Source: an uncultured Acidobacteriota bacterium (GTDB lineage: Bacteria > Acidobacteriota > Terriglobia > Terriglobales > Acidobacteriaceae). From it: a DNA stretch of 64,000 bases. A program made the translations under genes and the position numbers. The first letter of the stretch is position 1. Every line of letters starts with the position of its first letter. Positions 42,166 through 51,169 of the stretch are shown one piece after another. The notes below the pieces were generated by a model, which worked only from the letters and a program-made list of their open reading frames with translations, did not search any database and was not told the DNA's origin. The stretch is from positions 1 to 64,000 of the forward strand of contig CAILAZ010000348.1 of NCBI GenBank assembly GCA_903832295.1. The letters run 5' to 3'.

Positions 42166-42297
42166 TTATCGAACACCGAAAACTTCATGCAGGAAGAACG
42201 GGAAGTAGCGCACCACCGCGATGGCGACGATCAGTCCGAGGACGATCAGCAGGCCCAGTGTGTAGGGAGTCTCCGGCTCGCGGTTGAGAATTGGCAT
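42166..42297 (-). CDS. Small single-span membrane protein (43 aa)
   Basis: An unbroken frame of 43 residues, ATG 42297 to TAA 42166: a polar N-terminus (MPILNREPETPYT), one hydrophobic span (LGLLIVLGLIVAIAVV) and a short positively charged/aromatic C-terminus (RYFPFFLHEVFGVR). This is the layout of a small bitopic membrane protein. It lies between the TonB-like gene (39 bases before) and miaA (5 bases after). No strong ribosome-binding site is seen, so translation is likely but not proven. Confidence 0.55.
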   Translation of the reverse strand: MPILNREPETPYTLGLLIVLGLIVAIAVVRYFPFFLHEVFGVR

Positions 42298-42336
42298 CGC
42301 GGCCATTCTACGCGAACGGAAGCCGGGGGATGGCGG

Positions 42337-43404
42337 CTACTGCACCATCTCTCCCTCTTTGGGGTTGTAGAAGAAGGTGATGCGCAGCGCGAGGTAGGGG
42401 CCGTGAAAGTCGTGCGGCAGAGGCGAGAAGGGGTCGGATGCGGTAATGCCGCCGTAGGCGGCGCGATCCAGGGGGATGTCTCCGGAGGGTGCTTCGATGA
42501 ACATGCCCGCGACTTTTCCGTTGGGTGTGATCAGGAACCGGATTGCCACCTTGCCATGCTTCATCAGGGGCGAACGAGCTTCCTCAGGGATCAGGTTGTA
42601 CCAGTTCACCTTGATCGATTGCAGCACGCGCGAGAGATAAGGGCCGAAATCGACGCCCTCGGTGTCGCTCAGCACGTCAAAGGGACCCATGCGGGCGTTG
42701 CGGTCCACTGAACCCATGCCATAGCCTCCGCCGCCTCCGCCAATGGAACCCACGCGGGGAGCGTTGCGAGTGGCCTCGGCGATGGCAGCTCCGGCGGATC
42801 CGGGCAACCGGAAGGGATTCTCGGCAGGCTCCGGCCGCTCAGGTTGCACCCTGGGCTGGGAGAAGTTGTTCATGGGCCGCTCGGATCCCTGGGGCGCCTG
42901 CTGCGGTGCGCCCTGCGGTTGAGGCGCCGGTCCCGGTGCCCCGGGAGGCATCATGTTCCCGCGCATGCGGGCCTCGCGGAGAACGTCCAGTGCCTTCTGG
43001 TCGAGCTGTGGGCGCGTGCTCTGGGCAATGCGGTTTTTGTCACTTACCTTGTCTGACTGAACCTTCTGCGGCGGCTTCTGCAGATCATTCGGCAGGGCGA
43101 GAAACGTTGGCTGTTTGGCGCGCGCAAGGTCCTCAGCGCGTATGAAGTGAACCGGGCTCCAGTCGGGCATCCACTTGGGCGAGGTAAACAGCCCCACCAC
43201 CAGCACGATGTGGACGATCACCGAAATCCAGAAAGCCTCGCGCATGCGCGAGCGCGCCAGATCGCTTTCGAGCTCTGCCAGCAGATGCGGCATGAACTCG
43301 GGAGCGTCGTCGTCTTCGATCTCGATAAAGCGCCGCACCGGACGCCGCGAGGGCGTTGGCCTGGGTGGCGGAGGCGCTATCTGGTTTTTGCCCTCGGGTT
43401 CGAT
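42337..43404 (-). CDS. TonB-like energy-transducer protein (start uncertain)
   Basis: A protein of 333-355 residues with a single transmembrane helix (FWISVIVHIVLVVGLF), a long Pro/Gln/Arg-rich periplasmic linker and a TonB C-terminal domain. The last contains VLQSIKVNWYNLIPEEA, GKVAIRFLITPNGKVAGMFIEAPSG and ALRITFFYNP. It should couple membrane energy to outer-membrane receptors, though no ExbB/ExbD lies nearby. The only standard start in frame is GTG 43338, without a good ribosome site. AGAGGAG sits seven bases before an ATC codon at 43404, and the intervening codons read as protein. The coordinates given use ATC 43404. Confidence 0.8.
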   Translation of the reverse strand: MEPEGKNQIAPPPPRPTPSRRPVRRFIEIEDDDAPEFMPHLLAELESDLARSRMREAFWISVIVHIVLVVGLFTSPKWMPDWSPVHFIRAEDLARAKQPTFLALPNDLQKPPQKVQSDKVSDKNRIAQSTRPQLDQKALDVLREARMRGNMMPPGAPGPAPQPQGAPQQAPQGSERPMNNFSQPRVQPERPEPAENPFRLPGSAGAAIAEATRNAPRVGSIGGGGGGYGMGSVDRNARMGPFDVLSDTEGVDFGPYLSRVLQSIKVNWYNLIPEEARSPLMKHGKVAIRFLITPNGKVAGMFIEAPSGDIPLDRAAYGGITASDPFSPLPHDFHGPYLALRITFFYNPKEGEMVQ

Positions 43405-43430
43405 CTTGGGACTCCTCTAGAAGCTTGGAT

Positions 43431-43464
43431 GAGCGGACCGGCCCTCCCGGAGGAGTGTCCGCTC
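43431..43464. promoter_or_regulatory. Hairpin upstream of the TonB-like gene
   Basis: Eight-base perfect arms GAGCGGAC (43431-43438) and GTCCGCTC (43457-43464) with an 18-base GC-rich spacer, 27 bases before the TonB-like ribosome-binding site. It may be a leader structure or the end of the upstream Gfo/Idh transcript; no T-run follows. Confidence 0.3.
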
Positions 43465-43602
43465 CGGCCCCTGGCGTTGCGCTCTCTCTGCACACGCAGC
43501 AACTCCGGTGGAGGAGCGCTACTATGATTTTCGCATCGAACAGCGCATTACATCTGGCTAATCGCTTGTACCCCGCCGCGAGCCCTGAGCGCTTTACGAT
43601 TC

Positions 43603-44610
43603 TTAACTTATCGCTCCGCGCATGGCGGCTGCCACCTCGTCCAGGTGGGCACGTTTCTGGTGCTCGGCCATCTGCTGCTGAATATCGATGGCCAGGGCGA
43701 GGGCGGCGCGTCCATCGTCCAGTGTCACCTCAGGCGTGGAGCGCTGGCGCACGGCATTCAGGAAGCTGCCCAGCTCGGCGCGCAGTGGCTCCTCGGTGGT
43801 TACAGAGGGCTTGAAAGGTACGACCTCGGGCAATCCGCCGGCGGTGGGTTTTACGGTGAGCGAGAATACATCCCGCCGCGAGTAATCCAGCGAGACATAT
43901 TGCGCGGGCTGGAAGAAGCGCAGCTTGCGTACTCGCTCGGTGCTGATGCGGCTGGCGGTGAAGTTGGCGATGCAGCCGCTCTCAAACTCCAGGCGCACGC
44001 TGGCAATATCCACCTTGCCGGTAAGCACGGGCAGGCCAACGGCACGCAGCTCGCGTACCGGAGAGTTCGCCATCTTCAGGACAATATCCAGGTCGTGAAT
44101 CATCAGGTCGAGCACTACGTCCACGTCCAGCGAGCGCGGGGTGAAGACGCTGAGGCGATGAACTTCAAAGAACATGGGGCGGGTGAGCAGCGCCCATGTG
44201 GCGCGCACGGCTGGGTTAAAGCGCTCAAGGTGGCCAACCTGCGCGATGCGGCCATGCTGCCTTGCCAGCGCAATCAGGGTATCTGCCTCGGCCAGCGAAA
44301 AGGCGAGCGGCTTTTCAATCAACACATCCACGCCGCGCTCCATCAACTCGCGGGCGGTGGCAAGGTGAGCCACGGTGGGCACGGCAACGCTCATGGCTTT
44401 CACGCCGGGGCAGGCGGCGAGCATCTCTCCCACCGAGCCAAAGGCCTGGCCGCCGAACTCGGCCGCCACGGCCTGGGCGCGAGCCACATCGGCGTCCACC
44501 ACGGCTGCGAGTTCCACGCCCTCACCGGATAGCTCTCTATAAACACGAGCGTGATTGCGCCCGAACGAGCCCACGCCCACCACTGCAACCTTGAGATTTT
44601 CGTTGTTCAC
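43603..44610 (-). CDS. Gfo/Idh/MocA-family oxidoreductase
   Basis: A 335-residue NAD(P)-dependent dehydrogenase of the Gfo/Idh/MocA family: Rossmann motif [14 protein letters not shown] at 11-24, the catalytic-lysine motif [15 protein letters not shown] near 98 and the second-domain signature [14 protein letters not shown]. The His-Asp pair in IHDLDI fits the known active site. Substrate is probably a sugar or sugar nucleotide (UDP-GlcNAc-type enzymes look alike), but cannot be chosen. It is upstream of the TonB-like gene on the same strand. Confidence 0.88.
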   Translation of the reverse strand: MNNENLKVAVVGVGSFGRNHARVYRELSGEGVELAAVVDADVARAQAVAAEFGGQAFGSVGEMLAACPGVKAMSVAVPTVAHLATARELMERGVDVLIEKPLAFSLAEADTLIALARQHGRIAQVGHLERFNPAVRATWALLTRPMFFEVHRLSVFTPRSLDVDVVLDLMIHDLDIVLKMANSPVRELRAVGLPVLTGKVDIASVRLEFESGCIANFTASRISTERVRKLRFFQPAQYVSLDYSRRDVFSLTVKPTAGGLPEVVPFKPSVTTEEPLRAELGSFLNAVRQRSTPEVTLDDGRAALALAIDIQQQMAEHQKRAHLDEVAAAMRGAIS

Positions 44611-44734
44611 CCTTCAATTCTCGCAGATTCAGGCCGCCGGGGAGAAGTGGCCAGAGTGCCGGCGCTTATGCTTTGCAGAGAAATCCTCTACAATCCCGGT
44701 GACTGGCCGAATGTCCAGCCCAGGAGCTTATCCG

Positions 44735-45268
44735 ATGGCCATGCGCTCCAAACCCGTCAGGAAATCCGCGAGCGGACTCTCCCACTACGACGCCAGTGGC
44801 CGCGCCACCATGGTGGACGTCTCTGCCAAACTGCCCTCTGCGCGTACGGCGGAGGCGAGCGCGCGCATTGTGATGAGCGCGAAGGTAATGGCCGCTCTGC
44901 CGCATAATCCCAAGGGCGATCCATTCGAGGTGGCTCGTGTAGCCGGAATCCAGGCGGCCAAGCGCACGGCGGAGCTGATACCGATGTGTCATCCGGTGGC
45001 GCTGAGCTTCGTGGATATCTCCTATGCGCTGTGCGAAGATGGCGTTACCCTGCGCTCCGAGGCTCGTACCACTGCCGGGACCGGGGTGGAGATGGAGGCG
45101 CTGACGGCGGTTTCTGTGGCGGCTCTCACGGTTTACGATATGTGCAAAGCTCTGGACAAGGGCATTGAAATTCGCTCTATCCAATTGGAACGCAAGAGCG
45201 GCGGCAAGAGTGGAGACTACAGGCGCAGGGGCCATCCAGGCGCTGAGAGTAGTGGAAGAGAAGGCTGA
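44735..45268 (+). CDS. moaC: Cyclic pyranopterin monophosphate synthase
   Basis: MoaC forms cyclic pyranopterin monophosphate in molybdenum-cofactor synthesis, following MoaA. The 177-residue protein has [32 protein letters not shown] (active-site His), [27 protein letters not shown] and the final catalytic lysine region [17 protein letters not shown] lies 8 bases before ATG 44735. The last 12 residues run past the usual end and almost meet the next gene, a response regulator, 4 bases later. No moaA or other moa gene is in the window. Confidence 0.94.
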   Translation: MAMRSKPVRKSASGLSHYDASGRATMVDVSAKLPSARTAEASARIVMSAKVMAALPHNPKGDPFEVARVAGIQAAKRTAELIPMCHPVALSFVDISYALCEDGVTLRSEARTTAGTGVEMEALTAVSVAALTVYDMCKALDKGIEIRSIQLERKSGGKSGDYRRRGHPGAESSGREG

Positions 45269-45272
45269 GGTC

Positions 45273-46019
45273 ATGGGCCAGGCTGTTCGCGTCCTGCTTG
45301 TGGACGATAATCCGCAGATCCGCCAATTGCTGCTGGAGTCGCTCGCGCCGCTGGCGACAGTGGAGTCGTTTGGCCGAGCCGAAGATGCGTTGCGCAGCGC
45401 GGAGAAGCAGGCTCCCGACCTGATCATCTCCGACTACCGCATGCCCGGCCTGAGCGGATTGGAACTATTGGCCAGGCTGCGCATAGCGCTTCCGCGGGTT
45501 CCGGTAATCATCATGGCGGCGCGCGCCGATATCAGCGGCCCGTTGGCGGGTTCCAGCCCGCTGGTGGAAGAGTTCATCCAGAAACCATTCTTTGTGGAAG
45601 ATGCGATGACGCGGGTTCAACGCGTGCTGGAGCGCATCAGCATCAGCAAGGCGACACGCGAGGCCACAAACTCCACCAGCGTGCGGGGAACGCTGGCGCA
45701 GATGTCGGTGGTGGATCTTCTGCAGACGCTCGACATTGGGCGCAAGACCTGCCGCCTCGCGCTTCAGTATGGCGGCCGGGAGTGCGAGATGCATTTCCTC
45801 GACGGGCAACTGATTCACGCCACGCTGGGTGCGGTAAGCGGAGAGCCTGCAATCTACGCGGTGGTTGCATGGATGGAAGGCACGTTCCGAATCGATTTTG
45901 AACGCCGGGAATGCCCCGCCACCATTACCCACAGCACGCAGTCGGTCCTGCTGGAGGCGCTGAGACTGCTGGATGAATCTCAGCGGGATGGCGAGGCGCC
46001 GGAGATCAAGGGAGCCTGA
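45273..46019 (+). CDS. Response regulator with DUF4388 (PATAN) domain
   Basis: A 248-residue protein: an N-terminal receiver (residues 5-120) with the DD pair in VLLVDDNPQ, phospho-acceptor Asp in LIISDYRMPGLSG and Lys in IQKPFF, then a DUF4388/PATAN domain. That domain (GTLAQMSVVDLLQTLDIGRKTCRL, FLDGQLIHATLGAVSGEPAIYAVVAWMEGTF) is common in acidobacteria, deltaproteobacteria and cyanobacteria, where it mediates protein contacts in signalling. It begins 4 bases after moaC. No kinase is adjacent. Confidence 0.88.
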   Translation: MGQAVRVLLVDDNPQIRQLLLESLAPLATVESFGRAEDALRSAEKQAPDLIISDYRMPGLSGLELLARLRIALPRVPVIIMAARADISGPLAGSSPLVEEFIQKPFFVEDAMTRVQRVLERISISKATREATNSTSVRGTLAQMSVVDLLQTLDIGRKTCRLALQYGGRECEMHFLDGQLIHATLGAVSGEPAIYAVVAWMEGTFRIDFERRECPATITHSTQSVLLEALRLLDESQRDGEAPEIKGA

Positions 46020-46098
46020 GCGCCCTGCAACGGCTGTAACCTCAATGTAAAAGCGGTGCGCTATACTCCCCTTGCGAGAGGCTGCCCTGACCCATCCG

Positions 46099-47073
46099 AT
46101 GCCTGCTTTCCATAAAGCTCTTCTCCTGTTCAATCCCGTTGCCGGGGCTCATCTGGAGGCGCGAACCGCGACCATGCGCCGCATTGCGGAGCTGTTCCGC
46201 CGCGCTGGAGTTGAGGTGCTGGTGCAATCCACGCGGGCGCGCGGCTCTGCGGGAGAGCAGGCACGCGAGGCCATCGGCTCAGGCTGCGACGCGGTGTTTG
46301 CCTGCGGCGGGGACGGCACGGTCTTTGAGGTTCTTCAGGGCGTGGCCGAGAGCACGGCAATGATGGGAGTCATCCCCCTGGGAACGGGAAATGTGCTGGC
46401 CCACGATCTTGGGATGGCTGGACGTCCGGAGCGCGCCGCCGAGCAGGCGCTCAACTTTACCCCGCACACCATCTCGCTGGGACGCATTGAAGCCGCCGGC
46501 CGAACGCGATTCTTCACCGTGGCAGCCGGCGTCGGAGTTCATGCCGAGCTCATCTACCGTGCCAATGCCCGTGCCAAGCAGCGCGGCGGCTACCTGGCCT
46601 ACTATGCACACGGCGCGCGCCTGCTTTTCCGCCACGCCTTCGTTCCCTTTCCGGTGGAAATCACTACTGCCGACGACAAGGTCATCCACACCACCTCGCT
46701 GGAACTGGTGGCCATGCGGGTGCGCTCCTTTGGCGGGCCGTTGCGCAACTGGCGGCCAGGCAGTTCCCTGCTCTCCACTGAATTGCGATTGGTGCTGCTG
46801 CGCAACGCCAGCCGCGCCCACATGTTGCGCTATACGCTGCAGGCGCTTACCGGAATCGCTCCCTTTGACGAGTTGAATACGCCGGATGCCGACTTGTCCT
46901 TTGTCTTTGCGAAGTCAGTCAACTGTCTTGCGCCAGAGCTTCGCGCCTCCGAGCTAAGGGTACAGGCCGATGGCGAAATGCTGGGGCCTTCGCCGACGAA
47001 GATTTCGATCATTCCGCGCGCGCTTACCCTGCTGATGCCCGCCGCCGCCGAGGGCGAGTCCGCGGGCACATAA
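46099..47073 (+). CDS. Diacylglycerol/lipid kinase (YegS/DagK-like)
   Basis: A 324-residue lipid kinase of the diacylglycerol-kinase catalytic family: ALLLFNPVAG at the start, the nucleotide loop ACGGDGTVFEVLQGVAES, VIPLGTGNVLAHDLGM and the C-terminal beta domain ending in DGEMLGPSPTKISIIP. It phosphorylates diacylglycerol or a related lipid at the membrane. Start ATG 46099 is chosen; TTG 46072 is an alternative, and neither has a clear ribosome site. Confidence 0.87.
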   Translation: MPAFHKALLLFNPVAGAHLEARTATMRRIAELFRRAGVEVLVQSTRARGSAGEQAREAIGSGCDAVFACGGDGTVFEVLQGVAESTAMMGVIPLGTGNVLAHDLGMAGRPERAAEQALNFTPHTISLGRIEAAGRTRFFTVAAGVGVHAELIYRANARAKQRGGYLAYYAHGARLLFRHAFVPFPVEITTADDKVIHTTSLELVAMRVRSFGGPLRNWRPGSSLLSTELRLVLLRNASRAHMLRYTLQALTGIAPFDELNTPDADLSFVFAKSVNCLAPELRASELRVQADGEMLGPSPTKISIIPRALTLLMPAAAEGESAGT

Positions 47074-47125
47074 AGCCCTTGCCCTTTGACATTCCGGGCA
47101 AACCTTGCCAACCTGAAATCCACGC

Positions 47126-48169
47126 ATGGAGCCTGTCACTCACTTTCTTACCGGAGCCACTCTTGCCCGCGCGGGCTTCAACCGCAAAACCGCGCTGGCC
47201 ACCCTGACCATGACGCTGGCCGCCGAGGCTGCCGACATTGATGTGCTGGCATACGTAAAGGGCTCAGCCGTGGGATTCATCCAGCACCGCGGCATCACTC
47301 ACACTTTTCTCGGCATTCCGGTAATCGCGGCGCTGGTGGTGGCACTGGTCTGGCTGCTGGACAAGCTCTGGCAGCGTTTGCCCCGTAAGCGCCAGCGCCC
47401 GGCTCCGCCAAACAGACGCTGGGGGTTGCTCTACCTGTTTGCGTGCATTGCGGGTCTCTCGCACATACTGCTTGATTTCACCAACAACTACGGCGTGCGT
47501 CCCTTTTACCCCTTCACCCGCCAGTGGTATGCCTGGGACATCGTTTTCATCGTTGAGCCGGTAATTCTGGCGGCGTTGCTGGCCGCGCTGCTGCTGCCCG
47601 CGCTCTTCGGGCTGATTGGTCAGGAGATTGGCGCGCGGCAAAAAGGTCCTGGTGGGCGCGGGGCGGCGATCGCTGCCCTGCTGTTTATCGTCGCCGTGTG
47701 GGGAGTGCGCGACTTCCAGCACCGGCGCGCGCTGGCGGCGCTCAATGCCTTTGAGATTCACGGCCAGCCGTCGATCCGCGTTGCCGCCTTTCCGTACATG
47801 CTGAATCCCTTTAAGTGGGCCGGTGTAGCGGAGAGCTCCAACGCCTATGTCTCCATGCAGGTGGATTCGCTGCGCCCCGAGGTGGACCCCGGCAACAGCT
47901 CCCGGAGCTACTTTCTTCCCGAACCCAGTGACGCCACGAGAGCAGCGCGCAACACCGAGCTGGGTCGTGCCTACGTGGAATGGGCTCGCTTCCCCCTCCT
48001 GGAAGCCGAGCACACCAGCGATCCCATTCCGGCAGAGTTGGTTCACTTCAGCGACGTGAGATTTTTCTACCCCGATGAGCGCCGGCGTCCACTGCAGGCT
48101 CATGTGCTGCTGGATTCCCATCTGCACGCCGTCGCACAGGGATTCGGGTCTGTCAGCGGACAGCGCTGA
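47126..48169 (+). CDS. Membrane-bound metal-dependent hydrolase, YdjM type (DUF457)
   Basis: A 347-residue inner-membrane protein. The N-terminal part matches the YbcI/YdjM (DUF457) family: MEPVTHFLTGATLARAG, then AAEAADIDVLAY and QHRGITHTFLG, whose His and Asp residues are the proposed metal ligands. Several helices follow (IPVIAALVVALVWLL, ILAALLAALLLPALFG). The C-terminal 150 residues form a soluble domain of unknown fold. It is 53 bases downstream of the lipid kinase gene. Confidence 0.85.
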   Translation: MEPVTHFLTGATLARAGFNRKTALATLTMTLAAEAADIDVLAYVKGSAVGFIQHRGITHTFLGIPVIAALVVALVWLLDKLWQRLPRKRQRPAPPNRRWGLLYLFACIAGLSHILLDFTNNYGVRPFYPFTRQWYAWDIVFIVEPVILAALLAALLLPALFGLIGQEIGARQKGPGGRGAAIAALLFIVAVWGVRDFQHRRALAALNAFEIHGQPSIRVAAFPYMLNPFKWAGVAESSNAYVSMQVDSLRPEVDPGNSSRSYFLPEPSDATRAARNTELGRAYVEWARFPLLEAEHTSDPIPAELVHFSDVRFFYPDERRRPLQAHVLLDSHLHAVAQGFGSVSGQR

Positions 48170-48178
48170 CCGAATGAG

Positions 48179-48667
48179 CTACTGCAGTTTGCTCTTGGCT
48201 GCCAGTATCGTGAGCGCTTCGCCTTCCACGCGCATTGGCAACCACTGCTTCATTCGCTTCGCGCCCAGAGCTTCGTAGAATTCGATGGCCGGGGTATTCC
48301 AGTCCAGCACCTGCCACTCGTAGCGGCCGCAGTTTTCTGCCTCGGCGATGCGCGCCAGGTGCAGCAGCAGGGCTTTGCCGATTCCCTTTCCGCGATGCGA
48401 GGGCCACACGAAGAGGTCTTCCAGGTAGATTCCGGGGCGGCCCTTCCATGTGGAGTAGTTGTAGAAGTAGAGTGCGAACCCGACCGGCTCCCCATCCCAC
48501 TCGCCGAGCACGCAGCGGAATTTCGGCTCCGCGCCAAAGCCATCACGCAACAGGTCTTCCTCTGTCGCGACGGCCGCCTGCGGCTCGCGCTCATACTCGG
48601 CAAGGCCCTTAATCAGTTTCAGAATGGTTGCAGCATCTTCCGGCCGTGCCGCGCGAATCGCGAGCAT
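48179..48667 (-). CDS. GNAT-family N-acetyltransferase
   Basis: A 162-residue GNAT protein: MLAIRAARPEDAATILKLIKGLAEYE at the start, GFALYFYNYSTWKGRPGIYLEDLFVWPSHRGKGIGKALL with the acetyl-CoA loop RGKGIG, and VLDWNTPAIEFYEALGAKRM at the C-terminus. This arrangement resembles diamine (spermidine/spermine-type) N-acetyltransferases, but the substrate is not certain. It is downstream of dacB by 42 bases. Confidence 0.88.
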   Translation of the reverse strand: MLAIRAARPEDAATILKLIKGLAEYEREPQAAVATEEDLLRDGFGAEPKFRCVLGEWDGEPVGFALYFYNYSTWKGRPGIYLEDLFVWPSHRGKGIGKALLLHLARIAEAENCGRYEWQVLDWNTPAIEFYEALGAKRMKQWLPMRVEGEALTILAAKSKLQ

Positions 48668-48709
48668 TCATCACCTCCAGATTGGTTTTGAGTTTGCAGT
48701 TTAGCGCAG

Positions 48710-50287
48710 TTACTTCTTCCACTGCTCCGCTTCGCGGACAATCTCGTCGAGCACCTCGGCGGCCTTCCTGCCCGGCATGGTGTGATTGTTGCTCATGATG
48801 GAAAGCACCAGGCGATCTCCGTGCGACGTGGTCAGGTATCCGGAGAGAGTGTTGACGTGATCGAGCGAGCCGGTCTTGGCGCGCAGCACGGCCCCTGCGG
48901 GCAGCGCTCCTAGGCGGGAGATCAGGGTGCCATCCACTCCTGAAACCGGAAGGCTCTCCATGTATTCGCCCCCCCAGGGCTGGGTCATTGCATAAGTCAG
49001 CAGCTTTACGATGGCGTGCGGGGAGACCAGGTTCTGGCGTGACAGACCGGAGCCATCATAGAAGGCATATTCTTCTGGAAGAATCTCGGCCTGGGAGAGG
49101 AAGGTACGCAGCACCTCCAGACCTCCGGCGACGGAGCCGCTGGTTCCCTTTTCGCGTCCCAGCAGGCGGAGCAGCATTTCGGAGTGAAGATTCTGGCTGA
49201 CCTTGTTGATTACCCGGATGTCGAGGCTGAGTGGCAGCGAGTCATGCTGGGCCAGCACAACGGGCGCCGGCAGGTAAGGCTGCGGTGCGACGCCTCCACC
49301 GAGGGGAGCCACGGCGTTGACGGTAATGGTGCCCAGGCTCGACATGAGGGTGTGATGAGCGCGGGTCTTACCATAGATTGTGATTCCGCGCCGGGTCAGC
49401 ATCTCCCACAGAAGCCGGGCACAGAACTCGGCAGGCTCCTCGATGGCAACGGCTTCGCCCACGCCCGGATCGTCGAGCGGAATGTTGCCCCAGATCTCAA
49501 GATGGGTAGAGCCCGGCTGGCGCTGTACGAAGACCTTGCGCGGCCCGGTGCCAGCGGGCGAGGTGAGCACGTGGTTTTCCACATGGTAATAGTCTGCGAA
49601 GGGAGCCATGCTGACGAATGCGCGCTCACCTACGCGCTCGGCAGGCATCAGGTTTACATACACTACGTTGTCATTGATGGCCAGGGCTGAGACGGGTGCG
49701 CCCCACTCCCATACAAGATCGTCCTGCGACCAACCTTCGCCGTAACGCTCATAAACGAAGAAGCTGTCATCCGCGACAATGTCGCCGTCAATCACCTTCA
49801 CGCCGCGCGCCACGAGCTGGTCCGCCATCTCTTCCAGCACATGTGCCGGGGGTAGCGGGCGCTGGGTCTTCATCTCATAGTGCAGCGCGCGTCCGCTGAG
49901 ATTGGCATCGCCGCGCCCTACGAGCACCAGGTCGCCCGGGAGGCGCCCGTACTTGTCAGGAAAGCTGGTGGATTCGATGGTGGTGCGGAAGCGGTAATTG
50001 GGACCGATCAGGGCCAGCGCCGCAGCAGTGGTAAAAAGCTTGGTGTTCGATGCTGGAGCATAGAGACGATCCGCATCATGCGAATAGACAACTTTTCCGG
50101 TGTCGAGCTCCTCGATCTCCACGCCCCAGAAGCCTCGCGCGATATCAGCCCGCTCCAGAATCGCGTCAATGTGCTTGGCGAGGTCTTTGTGCGCAGGGGG
50201 TGCAGCCACGGCAGAAGCCGCGAGCCATGGCACCAGCGCCAGAAGCGCGACGGCCCTGAGAGAGTTGGAAAAATGCGTGTGCCGCAT
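48710..50287 (-). CDS. dacB: D-alanyl-D-alanine carboxypeptidase/endopeptidase (PBP4)
   Basis: A 525-residue class C penicillin-binding protein that trims or cleaves peptidoglycan cross-bridges in the periplasm. It has a signal peptide (LRAVALLALVPWLAASAVAA), the catalytic SNTK tetrad in YAPASNTKLFTTAAAL near 80, FYDGSGLSRQNLVSP as the second motif and KTGSLDHVNTLSGYL as the third. The large insert domain typical of PBP4 is present. Start ATG 50287. It is 33 bases downstream of panC. Confidence 0.93.
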   Translation of the reverse strand: MRHTHFSNSLRAVALLALVPWLAASAVAAPPAHKDLAKHIDAILERADIARGFWGVEIEELDTGKVVYSHDADRLYAPASNTKLFTTAAALALIGPNYRFRTTIESTSFPDKYGRLPGDLVLVGRGDANLSGRALHYEMKTQRPLPPAHVLEEMADQLVARGVKVIDGDIVADDSFFVYERYGEGWSQDDLVWEWGAPVSALAINDNVVYVNLMPAERVGERAFVSMAPFADYYHVENHVLTSPAGTGPRKVFVQRQPGSTHLEIWGNIPLDDPGVGEAVAIEEPAEFCARLLWEMLTRRGITIYGKTRAHHTLMSSLGTITVNAVAPLGGGVAPQPYLPAPVVLAQHDSLPLSLDIRVINKVSQNLHSEMLLRLLGREKGTSGSVAGGLEVLRTFLSQAEILPEEYAFYDGSGLSRQNLVSPHAIVKLLTYAMTQPWGGEYMESLPVSGVDGTLISRLGALPAGAVLRAKTGSLDHVNTLSGYLTTSHGDRLVLSIMSNNHTMPGRKAAEVLDEIVREAEQWKK

Positions 50288-50320
50288 ACGCTGCGCATTC
50301 TAGCACTGTTGCCGCCGCGC

Positions 50321-51169
50321 CTAGCAGCGGGGCAGCAGCAGATTGTCGATGAGACGGGTGGTGCCGAAGGTTGCGGCCACCGCCACGAGCGCGCCCGGGG
50401 TGGTGGCCGCAACCGGGTCGAGCGTGTCAGGGTCGATGATTTCCAGGTAATCAAGCGCCGCTGCGGGCTCCGAGGCCAGGACGGCTAAAGCCGCGGAGCG
50501 AAGCTTCTCGGGCGATCTTTCTCCGGAGGCGGCGAGAGACTCCACTTGCTTCAGCGCACGCTGCAGCACAAGCGCCTGGCGCCGTTGATCTAAGGTCAGG
50601 TAGGCGTTGCGGGATGAGAGCGCCAGCCCGTCGGCTTCGCGCACGATCGGAGCAACAATCATCTCGACGTCCATGTTCAGGTCCCGCACCATGCGGCGAA
50701 GCACGGCCACCTGTGCCGCGTCCTTCTGGCCAAACAGGGCATAGTCAGGCTGCACGATGTGAAAGAGCTTGGCCACCACCGTGCTCACGCCCCTGAAGTG
50801 TCCAGGACGCGAGCGGCCATCGAGCTTGTCGCTGAGTTCGCCGACATGCACCGTGGTGGTCGCTCCGGCTGGATACATCTGTTCAGGCGAGGGGGCAAAG
50901 ACAATGTGCACGCCCTCCGCTTCCAGAAGCGCGCTGTCGGCCTCCAGTTTGCGCGGATAGCGTTCGAGGTCTTCCGTGGGGCCGAATTGCAGTGGATTCA
51001 CAAATATCGATACGACGACCAGGTTGGCCTGGGCGCGCGCCCGGCGCACCAGGGAGAGATGTCCCTCGTGCAGCGCTCCCATGGTGGGCACAAAGCCCAC
51101 GGACAGTCCCTGCATGCGGGCGGCGCGACTGGCTAGCTGCATCTCACGGATGTCGCGGATCATTCTCAT
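50321..51169 (-). CDS. panC: Pantothenate synthetase (pantoate--beta-alanine ligase)
   Basis: PanC joins pantoate and beta-alanine with ATP. The 282-residue protein has PTMGALHEGHLSLVRRAR with the HxGH motif, VSIFVNPLQFGPTEDL, GQKDAAQVAVLRRMVRDL (the KMSKS-like loop) and SSRNAYL. Its ATG overlaps the stop of the preceding unknown gene by four bases (ATGA), placing it in a panB-unknown-panC operon. Confidence 0.96.
   Translation of the reverse strand: MRMIRDIREMQLASRAARMQGLSVGFVPTMGALHEGHLSLVRRARAQANLVVVSIFVNPLQFGPTEDLERYPRKLEADSALLEAEGVHIVFAPSPEQMYPAGATTTVHVGELSDKLDGRSRPGHFRGVSTVVAKLFHIVQPDYALFGQKDAAQVAVLRRMVRDLNMDVEMIVAPIVREADGLALSSRNAYLTLDQRRQALVLQRALKQVESLAASGERSPEKLRSAALAVLASEPAAALDYLEIIDPDTLDPVAATTPGALVAVAATFGTTRLIDNLLLPRC

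Noticed and set aside
44611..44734. Molybdenum-cofactor riboswitch upstream of moaC.
   Set aside because: The 124 bases contain none of the conserved stems of that motif that I could identify.
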